A stretch of 64,000 nt of DNA from Laburnicola sp. R22_1 (taxonomy: Eukaryota > Ascomycota > Dothideomycetes > Pleosporales > Didymosphaeriaceae): the NCBI GenBank assembly GCA_014281115.1, contig JACONQ010000020.1:620001-684000 (forward strand), written 5' to 3'. A program made the position numbers and the translations under genes. Below are positions 36,132 to 46,462 of the stretch, piece by piece; the first letter of the stretch is position 1; each line of letters begins with the position of its first letter. Under the pieces are notes generated by a model. The model was not told the origin of the DNA and ran no database searches. It saw only the letters and a list, made by a program, of their open reading frames with translations.

Positions 36132-36971
36132 CTACGCCTTGCCCGACCCCGCTTTCCACGCCGCCACCACGGCGCCCCAGTACCGCTCCTCGTCCTCGCG
36201 CATGTGCCCTGCGTGCGCGCTCTTCTCGAAGCGGACCCTCGTCACATTCCAGCCCTGCGCCTCGGCTTGGCCGGCGTGTTCCTCCACCTCGTCATCGCCG
36301 ACCATCTCGTCCGCCCTGCTATACAGATACACCCTAGGGGCGCCCATGTCGAAGAGGGAAGGGTCGTTGAGCTGGCGACGCAGGACCATCATAACAGGCT
36401 CCCTCCGGCTTAGTGTGCCATACAGGAACAGCATGGCGAGGAAGGCATGGACGACTGCAGAGCCCAACAACCTCCATATCCACGAGCGGGGTAAGGATGT
36501 GGCCATGGCCGCGTGGCTTCTCCTCCAACCGCCCTTGCCCGGCGCAGAGTCCAACATCTGTGCGCGCATTGGGAAGGGTGAGCCCTCGCGCTTGACCCAT
36601 TCCTTGGCGAACTCGGTCATCTGGTTGCCACCACCATTCGAGAAGCTGTGCACGAGCATCTGGCCGCCGCCCTTGACCTGCTCTTTGACCACCCCGATCG
36701 CTGGGCTGAGCAACTTGGCGTAGGTAGCTGCTCCATGGAAGAAGTCCGCCAGTTCATTCCTTATCATGACTATTCGTGCTGTGGGGAAAAGCTTCCGATA
36801 GGCAACCGTATATTTCGCAATGTGCTTGGCTGCCGCGCCCATCCAGGGGAACAGGAGTATAAGGGGCCCACCCGGGGCGTGGGATGCTGGCGCGAAGAGG
36901 TACGTATTGGGTCCGATCTTTTGGAAGTCTGATAACGGCCTCGCCACATCGGCTGTGGTCGGATTGGACAT
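36132..36971 (-). CDS. PaxU/TMEM53-like alpha/beta hydrolase (DUF829)
   Basis: An intronless 279-residue ORF, convergent with the Mpv17 gene. After PLILLFPWMGAAAKHIAKY (oxyanion/first strand region) comes the nucleophile elbow VHSFSNGGG with Ser111. An acid candidate Asp221 is in YLYSRADEMVG and a His candidate (253/256) in KSAHAGHM, in the order expected for the DUF829 family. Residues about 165-185 are hydrophobic and may form a membrane or lid segment. Family members include PaxU of indole-diterpene clusters and TMEM53, but most fungal copies are not cluster-linked. No biosynthetic genes adjoin it here, so substrate is unknown. Confidence 0.9.
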   Translation of the reverse strand: MSNPTTADVARPLSDFQKIGPNTYLFAPASHAPGGPLILLFPWMGAAAKHIAKYTVAYRKLFPTARIVMIRNELADFFHGAATYAKLLSPAIGVVKEQVKGGGQMLVHSFSNGGGNQMTEFAKEWVKREGSPFPMRAQMLDSAPGKGGWRRSHAAMATSLPRSWIWRLLGSAVVHAFLAMLFLYGTLSRREPVMMVLRRQLNDPSLFDMGAPRVYLYSRADEMVGDDEVEEHAGQAEAQGWNVTRVRFEKSAHAGHMREDEERYWGAVVAAWKAGSGKA

Positions 36972-37806
36972 GTCGCTTTTCTATATTATGTGTATCCTAA
37001 CGCGAACGGCTGCATGCGTTTAAAGGAGTACTTGAGTAATCAATATCTGCCATCTGATGTAGATGCACGACCACAGCGAATCGCTTGGCATTCAGGAACC
37101 GAGGCACGTTGGAACGTACCGATTGGCTCTTTTCGCTGCTTGCTTTAGCTGCTTACTGTCATGCAGATAGATAGCCACATAGCCTCGTGGTTTTTGTTGT
37201 TTCTCAATCGCTTTCTGAGCTACCTGATAGCAGATTCGAAATCGCGTTAGGATCCGAAGACTCACTTTTGTGCGCAAATGAACACAGCCAATTCCGTGCA
37301 GAGGTCGGCCTTACGCCGCACGTGCACAAGAACGACTACGTAGACCATGATGGACCCACCGGTTCATGATCGAATTCCTTTTCACACCACTAACCTTGAA
37401 AATGGTCACAATGCACATCGGTATTCTAACTAGTGCAGACGGCGACTTCAAACATCAGCCTCGCATTTTCCTGTTCCCGTTTTCCAGGTTAGCTGCCAGG
37501 TCGTTATCACTTGGCGTTCATCAATACATGCGGGTGGCCAACCCAATTAACCGCTCCATATTGTATGTATATTTTTGTCCGAGTGTTCCTTCCAGATTCT
37601 TAGATGTTAATATGGGAGGCTCGACTTTTGAGCCGTGTCTTCTATTTTGGGCTGCTGATGTTCTGGACGGCGGATCGTGATGGAGGATTCTTATAGTGCC
37701 CCAACCATTGATATACAGCTCAGTGTGTCGAACTGCTACCTAGGCAGAGGGTGTGTCCGGTTTTCCAAATCCGCACAGAATCAGAGAATATAGATCTAGT
37801 TACACA
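36972..37806. other. intergenic region
   Basis: Probably holds the divergent promoters of the hydrolase (to the left) and of the AA8 gene (to the right). Short frames carry no recognisable motif. Confidence 0.45.
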
Positions 37807-38566
37807 ATGCGGCTCCTTGGCTTGGTCGCTGTTGTGGCGAACCTATGCGGTTCAGGTACGCCAACCTTCACACCTGTCTCTACATCTCGGGACCTCCCGA
37901 CACTGCAGTACTGACCTTGCACTAGTGCTCTCCCAAAGCTGGGCCGCAATAAAATACTACGACCCCACCTCGAGCATAACATACTCGTCATCGACCCTCC
38001 CCAACGGCGTTAGCTACCGAATAGCCCTCCCCATAAACTCACCCACCTCGGACGCCATCATCCAAATCGTCGCGCCCAACAAGTATGGCTGGTGCGGCTT
38101 CGCATGGGGTGGCCACATGACCGGCAATCCCCTCTCCGTAGCGTGGCCATCCAAAACCACAACCGGACAGAAAGTCGTCATCAGCAACCGCATGGCGAGG
38201 TACGTGCCCCTAAGTAACCTATCCCAAATAGCAACTCTCAAGGCTGAACGAATGCATAGTGGCTATGGTTCGACACCCGGCCCATACGCCGGCGCATCGC
38301 ACACCTATCTCCCCAGCAGCCCCAGCACGGCAACCGGTACGCATTGGACCGTCACCGCAAGATGTCAGGGTTGCACGCGATGGGGTGGCAACAACGTGGA
38401 GACTTGGTCGAACGCATGGTTTGCGTATGCGTGTTCGACGGCTGCGCCGGCGACGCCGGCGAGTAATACGAGTAGTTTCAGTGTGCACGAGACGCCGGGG
38501 AGATGGAAACACGATCTGAATATTGCGAAGAATCAAAGCTTTTCGAGCTGGGTTGCGGAATTGTGA
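37807..38566 (+). CDS. secreted cytochrome-b domain protein (AA8, cellobiose-dehydrogenase-type DOMON)
   Basis: Two exons (37807-37855 and 37926-38566) across a 70-bp intron (GTACGC...CTGAC...TAG) give 229 residues. The N-terminus MRLLGLVAVVANLCGSVLSQ is a signal peptide completed across the intron, which supports this start over an upstream read-through frame. The domain shows YYDPTSSITYSSSTLPNGV, then PNKYGWCGFAWGGHMTGNP, where Met81 matches the axial haem Met of the cellobiose-dehydrogenase cytochrome. VTARCQGCTRW is also typical of the family, with a probable disulfide. His142 or His156 is the candidate second ligand. There is no GMC dehydrogenase domain and no transmembrane anchor after it, so it would be a stand-alone secreted haem protein. 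Such proteins are proposed to pass electrons to lytic polysaccharide monooxygenases. Confidence 0.88.
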
Positions 38567-39197
38567 GGATGGAGAAGAATACCAGGGAGCTGGTGTCGTT
38601 TGATGAGTTGAGTATTTGTGTGCAATCTGCTAGGCAGTGTTGTTGGTTCGTGGATCTGTCGAGTTGGTAGAATCAAAGATGATGTTACTGTTGAAAGCAG
38701 GCAACTGCGAAACGAACGCGAACGCGACCTGGGTACCTAGGTATCTGTATAATTGAGGTGCGAGGTGCTCATTCTGTTTACCGATGCGTCTGCTTCTCGA
38801 TAGTGCCATCCGAGACCATCCATTCTATCTTTCCCATGCCCAACGGGCCAATTGTTGTCCAGACGTTGTCATGATCTTACCAAGCCTTTCGAGACGTTGT
38901 TTTTCTGGGCGATGCATGCCTCCGCGGTACCTTCCCATGGCATTGCCCCCAACACCTAGTTTTTCTCCTGAAAAAAAAGATCTGGCGTGGCGCTGGGCCC
39001 TAATTTCGCAACGAAGAGAATTTGGGGCTTCCAATCTCGCACCTAGGGCTGGAAACTGCTGTAAGGCGGCGCTTAGATGTTTCAGTCGACTGTTAAACGA
39101 AATATCCACTTGCCTACGAGTGTGCCAAGTTAAAGGAGGTAGGCACGCAACCAATGTTTGCCGCCTCGCAGGTTTCCTGGCTGGATGGGTTGGGGAC
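38567..39197. other. intergenic region, 3' flank of the AA8 gene
   Basis: Balanced composition. An open frame of 138 codons at 38784-39200 has an antisense frame of similar length and no known motif, so I do not call it. Ends at the repeat junction at 39198. Confidence 0.45.
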
Positions 39198-39264
39198 TGA
39201 GGCAACAAAGTTAACAGCCCTTAGCGAAACCGTTAATTTTTATACTAATTAAGTTATAGTAGTA
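39198..39264 (+). repeat. repeat family R, left edge copy
   Basis: GAGGCAACAAAGTTAACAGC and CCCTTAGCGAAACCGTTAAT match 10872 onward in the same orientation. The match continues on the far side of the transposons at 45057 (GTAGATATTTATAGTAG, corresponding to GTAAATAGTTATATAGTG at 10947). P2 and D therefore inserted into this repeat. The copy here is less mutated than that at 10872. Confidence 0.7.
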
Positions 39265-41053
39265 AGCTAGCGCATATAGTCGCCGCCCACATAGGGTTGC
39301 CGCCCACCCCGCCAAAACGCGACACCTGCACAAAACCCGCGATATCTCAGCAACGCTGATTACAATTGCCATTGACTACACATAGATTCAAGCGCTGTAG
39401 CGGCTGTAGCTATAGCAGCTGTTTCTAAAGTGCTTGATACAGTAAATATACGTGGTTTAGCTGCTAAAGCCTCAGCTGCGCACATAGCCTCCTGATACTC
39501 TCTACTTCTGCAAAGCGTTGATTCGGGTCTACTCGAACGCGCTTACGCTGACGCTGAGAGGTAGATATCTCTAGCTGCTGCTCAAGTCGTCTTTTCTCTG
39601 CTTCTAGGCCTGCAGCTCTAGCATTTGCAGCTGCTAGAGCCTTACCTGCTTTCTGTAGGAGTAGCCGGGTCGTACGACCTAGATTCTCGACGCTCTGGAC
39701 GCTGTGCTGCGCTATATAGAGATCGCGAGGGCCCTAAGGAGTAGAGAGGAAGCTCTGGAGCTGCTGCTGAGGCTGCTGCTGACGAGTAGGCGTAGTAGGC
39801 CTCCAAGAGACCTGCGACGAGCTGAGCACGTGATTGATATTGAATGGGCAGATGCCAGATGCCTGCCAGCCAGCTCGAATCACACGCTCTGTGAAGCCTT
39901 CCTCCCTAGCTTGGTGATAGCAGGTGATAAAGCGCTCCTTCTTGACAGGCGCAGCGTCGTCGAGTGATGCGAGCTCCTGGATCTGACGCCTGTAGCTGGA
40001 CTTGATCACAGAGAAAGGAGCGAGATCTAGAGGCTGTAGGACGTGTGAGGTGTGCGCAGGTAGATATAGGAGCTGTATACGATGCAGCCTGCAGAGCCAC
40101 AGGAAGTCTATATCAATATGGCTGCCGTGACCGTCGAGGATAAGAAGGCGGTACTGGCCATCACCTACAGCCGTCTCAGGTATGAATATACGCTGTAGCC
40201 ACTCAACACCTATCGCTTTCGACGTCCATCCGTTCTCAGAGGTTGTATAGAGCCAGCTAGGCACGGATTTGGCTGGGAACCAGGTAGTCTGTAGGCTCTG
40301 GCCTTTGAAGATGACTGCGCAGCGTAGTTTCTGCCCTGTCGCCGATACGCACTCGATTATAGAGACCCACTCGCGATTCTCTGGAGACCGAATGTAAGCC
40401 TTCTTCTTCTGACTACTAGAGAGTACTCTAGTGTTTGTACATACTCCTAGAGCCACGCCAGTCTCATCCATATTGTAGGTATTCTCCGCCTGTATATTAA
40501 GCCGCCGTCGAGTCTGCTCATAGAGCTCTAGGAACGCGCGTAGCTGCTCTGGTGTTGCTGCATCAGCTCTCTGAGCCTCTAGCTTTCTGCCGACTACAGA
40601 GGCAACGCGTGGCTGGCGCCTGAGGAAGTGTGAGAGCCAGAGCTTGCCAACAGGCTAGTTGTCGCCATTCATACGCAGAATTCGATTCGCCATTTCTCGA
40701 GCGCGAGCGTGCGAGGGAGGGCAGGCGCGTGCGTCTTCTTAGAGGATCCAGTCTACTAGAAAGTCCTCCTGCGCAGGAGTTAATCTCTGCTGGTGTTGAT
40801 GGCAAATCGCGCTGTTTGTCGCGCCACCTAGTCGGCCTTGGAGGGTAGATCGAGGGATGTTATATGCCTTCGCTACAGCGCGTAGGCTTGGATAAAGGCC
40901 AGCGTTGAAATCGCTAATAGCTGATTGTATAGCTTCTTCGCGGGGGTCCATATTGATGAGCGTTGTGGAGAGATATCGCGTGTTTTGTGCAGGTGTCGCG
41001 TTTTGGCGGGGTGGGCGGCAACCCTATGTGGGCGGCGACTATATGCGCTAGCT
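39265..41053 (-). mobile_element. pogo-type DNA transposon P2
   Basis: A 1789-bp element flanked by TA (39263-39264, 41054-41055). The inverted repeats of about 85 bp (39265-39349, 40969-41053) are almost perfect. They start AGCTAGCGCATATAGTC and contain GCCGCCCAC twice at 17-bp spacing (39282 and 39299). Composition is nearly normal, so it is hardly touched by RIP and must be recent. It encodes a transposase on the minus strand. Confidence 0.93.
39360..40951 (-). pseudogene. pogo/CENP-B-type transposase of P2, nearly intact
   Basis: ATG 40951 opens MDPREEAIQSAISDFNAGLY, then AVAKAYNIPRSTLQGRLGG, a pipsqueak-type HTH. The CENP-B-type second HTH follows (LTPAQEDFLVDWIL, ANRILRMNGDN). The DDE core has YNMDETGVALG, YRLLILDGHGSHID and HTSHVLQPLDLAPFSVIKS, all three acidic positions preserved. 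A Gln-rich linker and a coiled-coil-like tail (AAGLEAEKRRLEQQLE) run to TAA at 39360. Lesions are three in-frame stops (40739-40741, 40655-40657, 39734-39736) and probably one frameshift near the C-terminus. The element could still be moved by a functional relative acting in trans. Confidence 0.88.
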
Positions 41054-42510
41054 TATAACGTACTTTGCACTCGAGTCGATCATTCCATCGAGTCGATCAC
41101 TTTGCCAAGACCCCACCAAAACGTACTATCAGCAATAGTACAACGCGATGCCTCAACCACACAACAAACCACTAGCGTTAAAAGAAGCGCGTATACAGCT
41201 TGCAATCTAGGCTATTAAATAAGACGCAACACTCTCTTAGCAACGCGCTATAGCCCTCTATAACGTCTCTTAAAGTACACTTAGCAACTAACGCGCTAGA
41301 AAGATGTTTAGACGCAACTGCGCACCCAACAAAATAAGACTTACTATAAGAGAGAAGCAGGTGATTGTGCAGCATATACTCGACCTAGACGCGCGAGGAT
41401 TTCCGCCCTGGCTTAATGCTATAAAAGATATGGCCAATTCTTTACTAGCTGCACGCCACTACAAGCCAGTTGGCTAGAGGTGGCCTTATGACTTTGTTAA
41501 GCGCCAGCTAAAGCTTTAAGTTAAGTTTAATCGAAAGTACAACTACAAGAGAGCCCTCTAGAAGGATCCTAAGGTAATATAAGGCTAGTTCTAGCTTGTA
41601 CAGAATATAAAGGCCAAGTATGGTATCCTAGATAAGGACACCTACAATTTTAACAAGTCTGGCTTTATAATAGGCATAATATTAACTAGAGTGGTAGTTA
41701 TAGACTCTAAGTATTGAGGACAGCCAAAGCAGGTGCAGTAGGGCAATAGGAAGTGAACAATAGTTATCCAAGGCATTAACGCAATAGGGTGGTGGATCCT
41801 ACCCTTTATTATCTTTAGGGATAAGCACCACCTCTCCGCCTAGTATAAGGAGAAGGATCTACCTTATAATTAGGTTATTGCAGTCTCTAAGAATAGCTAG
41901 ACAACAAATAAGCTTAGTCTATAATAGCTAAAGCACTTTAATAAGTATATAAAGAGGCGTACTACTAGTAGAGCATATTTGCTTATTATTAATAGCTACA
42001 AAAGTTACAACTTGCTTAAATTCCAGAATTGCTACAAAAAGAGTAATATTATTACTCTCTATATGCCTCTATATTCGTCGTACCTCTTATAGCCACTTAA
42101 TATAGGTTGTTTTACGCTATTAAAGAAGGCGTATAGGCGCTAAGCCAAGAATCTAATGCGTAACCACATCACGCACATCACTAAAATTAAGTTCCTACCT
42201 TACTTTATTGCTGCTTTTAAGGCTTTAATTACTAAAAGTAATATTAAAGGAGGCTTTCGAGGTGCTGGCCTAGTGCCCCATAACCCAGAAGTTGTAATAT
42301 CGCAGCTTAACGTTCGCCTACGTACGCCTCTACTTTGTACTATTCGCGATAGTATATAGAAGTTACAAACTTCGCGAAATAGTATAAAACTTAGGTCGCA
42401 ATTAACGCTAGTTAAGTAGAGGATTTAAAGGCATATAAATAGTTCTCTAACTTATATAGTTAAGGCGATGGAAAAGCTTGTTAAAGGCGCCAAGCTAATA
42501 CTCTAGCTTA

Positions 42511-44616
42511 GTAGTCCGTGTAACGCGTCACTCTATATAATACCCTAATATAATTGCTTGGCCACAAATATAAGGCTATAGAGACAGCTATAAAAAATAA
42601 TATTACGAGATTTTCTAGAGTTGAGATCTCTAAGGCCCGTAGATAATTGCTAGCTACTTAGATTATTAATATCTGCTTAGTGTTTTAATAATTCGGCCTC
42701 TGCGTAACTATAAGGCAGATGCAACAGATAAGGCCTTATTAATATCTACAGCCTTACGCTAAGCCTGTTTCTTCTTAATAGATCTGCTAGAAGGCTTTAA
42801 GGCCTTCTTATTACCCTTTTAGAATAATCTAATACATTTCTAAAGTTGACTTTGTGCCTTGCGGGCCTGTTGTTTAAGACGTTAATCTGCAGCCTTATTA
42901 GCCCTCTGCTTTGCGATCGCATCTCTAGCAGCTGCTTAAGAAATACGCCTCTTCTAGAGAAGTCTTGCCTTAAGCTGCTGGCTAGCCTAACAAGCCTCTG
43001 CTTGCTCACTTTTTTAAAGCTGTTTTTGCTAATTCTCTATATCTTTTTAGTGTTAACAATAGCGGGCCCGCTGCACGCTATAAGGTGACTAGAAAACAGC
43101 TCTACCATAATACTTATCTGGCCAATTAAGAGGTAAAGGCCTGCCTCGCTTTGAGCGCTTCTTCTATATTAATAGGGCTTTGCGAAGGCCATTATTTTTA
43201 TGCTCTAAAAGCTGTTTCTGTACAGAGATATGGTGTACAGTTTAACTAAGCTTCTTAGCCTTATTATCTCCATCTATATCCACAGCAGTCCTTAGTAGCC
43301 TATCGATCTTTCTCTAATCTAAAGCACTAAGTACTAAGGTTAAGCTTTCTTATAATCCTTGCTTAGATAGTTAAGACTAATTAAATCTATTAAGTATAGT
43401 TGTCGGATCGAGCGGGGAGATGCCTATAGCTTTAAAGGTCTAGAGGATTAATGGCTGCCTTATTGTATTAACCTAGGCCTACTAGAATAGGCTAAAGAAA
43501 TCTCTCTTAGCGATTAAGGCCAGTCCCTGGCTATTATTTATAAAGGCTAATAGCTCGTTTAAATATGCTGTTAACAGAGGCTTAAAGACGTAGACATTAA
43601 GAGGCTGCAATATATGCATAGAATAAGGCGGATATATAGCTAGCAGAATCCTATTACAATTATAAAAGTTAATAAAGTCTATTGTAATATAAGATCTATG
43701 GCTATTAAGGATTAATAGCTAATATAATCGTCTAGATTTTGGCTTTATGAGCCGATTAAACACCTATTGCAGCCATATAAGGCCAATCTAATTATTGCTC
43801 TAGCCAGATTCTAATACTGTAATAAAGGCCTAATAGTATTTAGAATTAATATCCTTGGCCTAGCTTAATTGTATGTTAATAGAGCTAGCCTAATAGATAA
43901 GACCTAGGGCTAAGGCAGATCCGTCGGCGCATATATAAGCTATGATTAATATCTACTTATAGCTACTATCTTGTATTGCTTGCCTTACAGCCTTAGCCTT
44001 ATATAGAGGCCTATTGAAGATCCTCTTAGAGCGGGAGGTAATGCTAAGCAGGAAGCCTTTCTTGTCCATATTGTACGTATCTCGAGCCTTAATCTAATAT
44101 TGTTCGATCTTACGCTGTAAGAGCTTGAAGTAGAGCTTATATTTGGCTAGAGAATTAGCTTTGTAGCGATTGTTATTAATACTAGCCATCTATTAAGATA
44201 TTAAGGATTTCTTATTCTGCTGTACAAAGCGATTAATCTAGAATATTAAGATCTGCTTTTTAGCTATATGTAAAGCAAAGCTCTGTATTATCTGCCTTGT
44301 AGGAGGAAGACCACGTTCGATAAGCTATTTAATATATCGTAGAAGCTCTACTTCTTATTATTGGCTAATATTTTAACGCGCGAAGTTAGTAGCTGCACCT
44401 GTTTGTGTAACACCTTAGTGCCAACGCGTTAGTATAGAAGTCACAACACCGTGATTCTTTGCAACCTGTCTATATAAGAAAGATTCTCCTGGCTCTTACG
44501 ATTTAATTACTGCTATCGCAGCCTTAATTAGATCTATATTAGTGGAGATATGGCGCGTTAAAGTTAGGGTGTTGCATAGCGGGGTGTTGCATAGAGTGAC
44601 GCGTTGCATAGACTGC
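42511..44616 (-). mobile_element. pogo-type DNA transposon E, nested in D
   Basis: A 2106-bp element flanked by TA (42509-42510, 44617-44618). The right inverted repeat carries GTTGCATAG three times (44571, 44586, 44603), so spacings are 15 and 17 bp. The left end is RIP-mutated but keeps the 17-bp spacing (42516 and 42533). Minus-strand transposase. It interrupts the transposase of D near its C-terminus. Confidence 0.85.
42700..44553 (-). pseudogene. pogo/CENP-B-type transposase of E
   Basis: The start codon is lost. The frame begins near 44553 (STNIDLIKAAIAVIKS) with an HTH-like VAKNHGVVTSILTRWH. The second DNA-binding part has ERGLPPTRQIIQSFALHIAK. The catalytic core reads YNMDKKGFLLSITSRSKRIF, then QLLILNSHRSYITIDF, where the DGHGS motif has become NSHRS (catalytic Asp to Asn), and HILQPLNVYVFKPLLTAYLN. 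The tail is basic and Gln-rich. Same subfamily as the transposase of P1. RIP-type stops throughout. Confidence 0.82.
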
Positions 44617-45056
44617 TAAGCTAGGGTAGGGCATTTTTTAGTGTTAATAACCAAACGCAACACTAAACTTTAAGCTACTAATAAGGTCGCCACGCGACGT
44701 AAATCGCATAAAAGAAAGCGAGTATAGCGTAAAGGAGTCCTCACAGCTAAAGAGGGCTAGCAGCTAGCTACTCTAAAGGAGTTTGGGGCGCGCAGTAATG
44801 GGCAAAAGGCGAAGAAGAGGGTGCGCGCTAATAAAGACGAATCTGCTCAACAGCGCTATAGACGCTGCGGCAAGCCCAGGCATAATAAAACAACCTATAG
44901 GCAGCCTATAGAAGTAGATTCTAAATAGATTGGCCTATTTAGACTATCGAAAATAATTCGTGTTAACTCTATACTATTGTGAATAGTATAGAACTTAGTG
45001 GGGTCTTAGCAAAGTAATTAACTTAATAGAATAATCGACTCGAGTGTAAAGTACGT

Positions 45057-46462
45057 TAGTAGATATTTATAGTAGAACCGCATCCAGAAATAGAAGTTTC
45101 CTAAGCAGAAAATAGACGCTTACTTAGCAGCTCGCCACTTTTATATAGCCTATACGCTAACTCTATTATATAAAAGTGCGCCGTCCTTACTATCCTACCC
45201 TTTTTCCTCTATTATCTTTTTGCTTCTAACACTCCTCTTTCACCTAATTAGTCGCTTAGACTCGCCTATAAGGCATTTTCCTACCCCTTAGCAATTATGC
45301 AACCGCGCACTGCCTAGATAGCTCTAATTTTACCCCCTAGATAGACTAATAATAAAGGTAATAGGTTGTGTCTAAGGTAGTTCTTATATTTTCTTTAATC
45401 TTCCGCAAGCAGCTCTATTCCACTCTAGATTTTAGCTGCTCTAGATCTATTACCTTTTCTATAACTAAGTAGTGTTTATAGTATCTATTCTCTACTCTAG
45501 CACTACCTATAAACTAGTTCTAGCTATTCCTTTAGTACCTCCTTCTAGAAGTAGTTAAATACCTACTTATCTTATAGATTGTTAATTTTCCACGTTATTA
45601 ATTACGCAGGGTAGCAATAGAAGCGCCTTATACGCCTTAATAGCATCTAAGTAGAAGGGATTAGGCTTATATAATTTTAGCTAAGCCCTTAATAGTTTTA
45701 TAAAACTATAAGCCTTAAGAAAATAATTAGTCTAGAATACTATTACTACAAAGCTAGATAAGGCAGATTTAGCTAGGCTACAATCTACTATTTAGCCATA
45801 TAGGATAGTATTAGTATATACCTGCCTAGTCTATACTTAATACTAATTAGTAAAGCCTAGTTCTATATAATTACTTATATAATAGTAGGTTATATTTTAG
45901 TATTATAGATAAAGCAAAGAGGAAAATAAAAGCGGCCTCTTAACTTAGCAAAAGCTAGTTTAGGCGCTAATCTACCTATAGGTTTTAGTTTATACTACTA
46001 GGATTAAGATATAAGCCTAATTTTAGGTCTTAGAGTCGCTAAGAAGTAGGCAGCCTATACTAGGAGCTCCCTAATTAGCGTGTGCACAGCAAATTAGATA
46101 GAATAGGCATCTATAGCCTTATATAATTTTTACGCGGGCTCTAATAAGAAGAAAATACTTACTATAAAATAGTCTTTCTCTAAAAAGCTAGAACTACTAT
46201 TACTTAGTCCTAGGTTAAGTATTAGTAGAATATCTACTTATAGCTTCTTTTAATAGCAAAGAGGCTTTATACAAAGACTACACTACTATTTATATATATT
46301 TAGAGGCTGTATAAGCTTATATATAAAAAGTTCTTTAAGTGTATAACTATAGCCTACTTAAATATTTTATTTCCCGCTTCTTTTAGACCCTTAGGACTCT
46401 CTTAGGACTAATTCCAGCAATAATATTACTTTTTAGTGCTATCCCTATACTATAGTTATAAT
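45057..46462. other. AT-rich RIP DNA
   Basis: Starts with the continuation of repeat family R (to about 45,090). Beyond that only TpA-rich DNA without a recognisable motif. Confidence 0.45.

Larger units (their letters stand above)
41148..44940 (+). pseudogene. pogo/CENP-B-type transposase of D, split by E
   Basis: From ATG 41148 (MPQPHNKPLALKEARIQLAI) through HTH-like and CENP-B-like parts (VIVQHILDLDARGFPPWLNA) to the catalytic region. There the first motif reads YNFNKSGF (Asp-Glu lost) and the second LLIINSYKSYN (Asp changed). The third reads PLYSSYLL-PLNIGCF. KGGFRGAGLVPHNPEVVISQ, a good family marker, lies near 42,250-42,310. The frame is interrupted at 42510 by E and resumes at 44617 with a basic tail and a decayed C-terminal knuckle RRCGKPRHNKTTY (near 44,865). 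Many TAG/TAA stops. Confidence 0.8.
41058..45056 (+). mobile_element. pogo-type DNA transposon D, containing element E
   Basis: Bounded by TA (41056-41057 and 45057-45058), with ends ACGTACTTTGCACTCGAGTC and the complement GACTCGAGTGTAAAGTACGT. The left repeat has TCGAGTCGATCA twice, 17 bp apart (41071 and 41088). Own length is about 1.89 kb after removal of E. Plus-strand transposase. The left end is unmutated while the right end and interior are RIP-mutated. Confidence 0.88.

Noticed and set aside
36139..36723. Plus-strand 194-codon ORF overlapping the PaxU-like gene
   Set aside because: Antisense shadow; the minus-strand frame has the hydrolase motifs in the right order.
38784..39208. Possible gene of 127-138 codons on either strand downstream of the AA8 gene
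   Set aside because: Both strands are open over the same interval, no recognisable domain, and the frame runs into the repeat edge.
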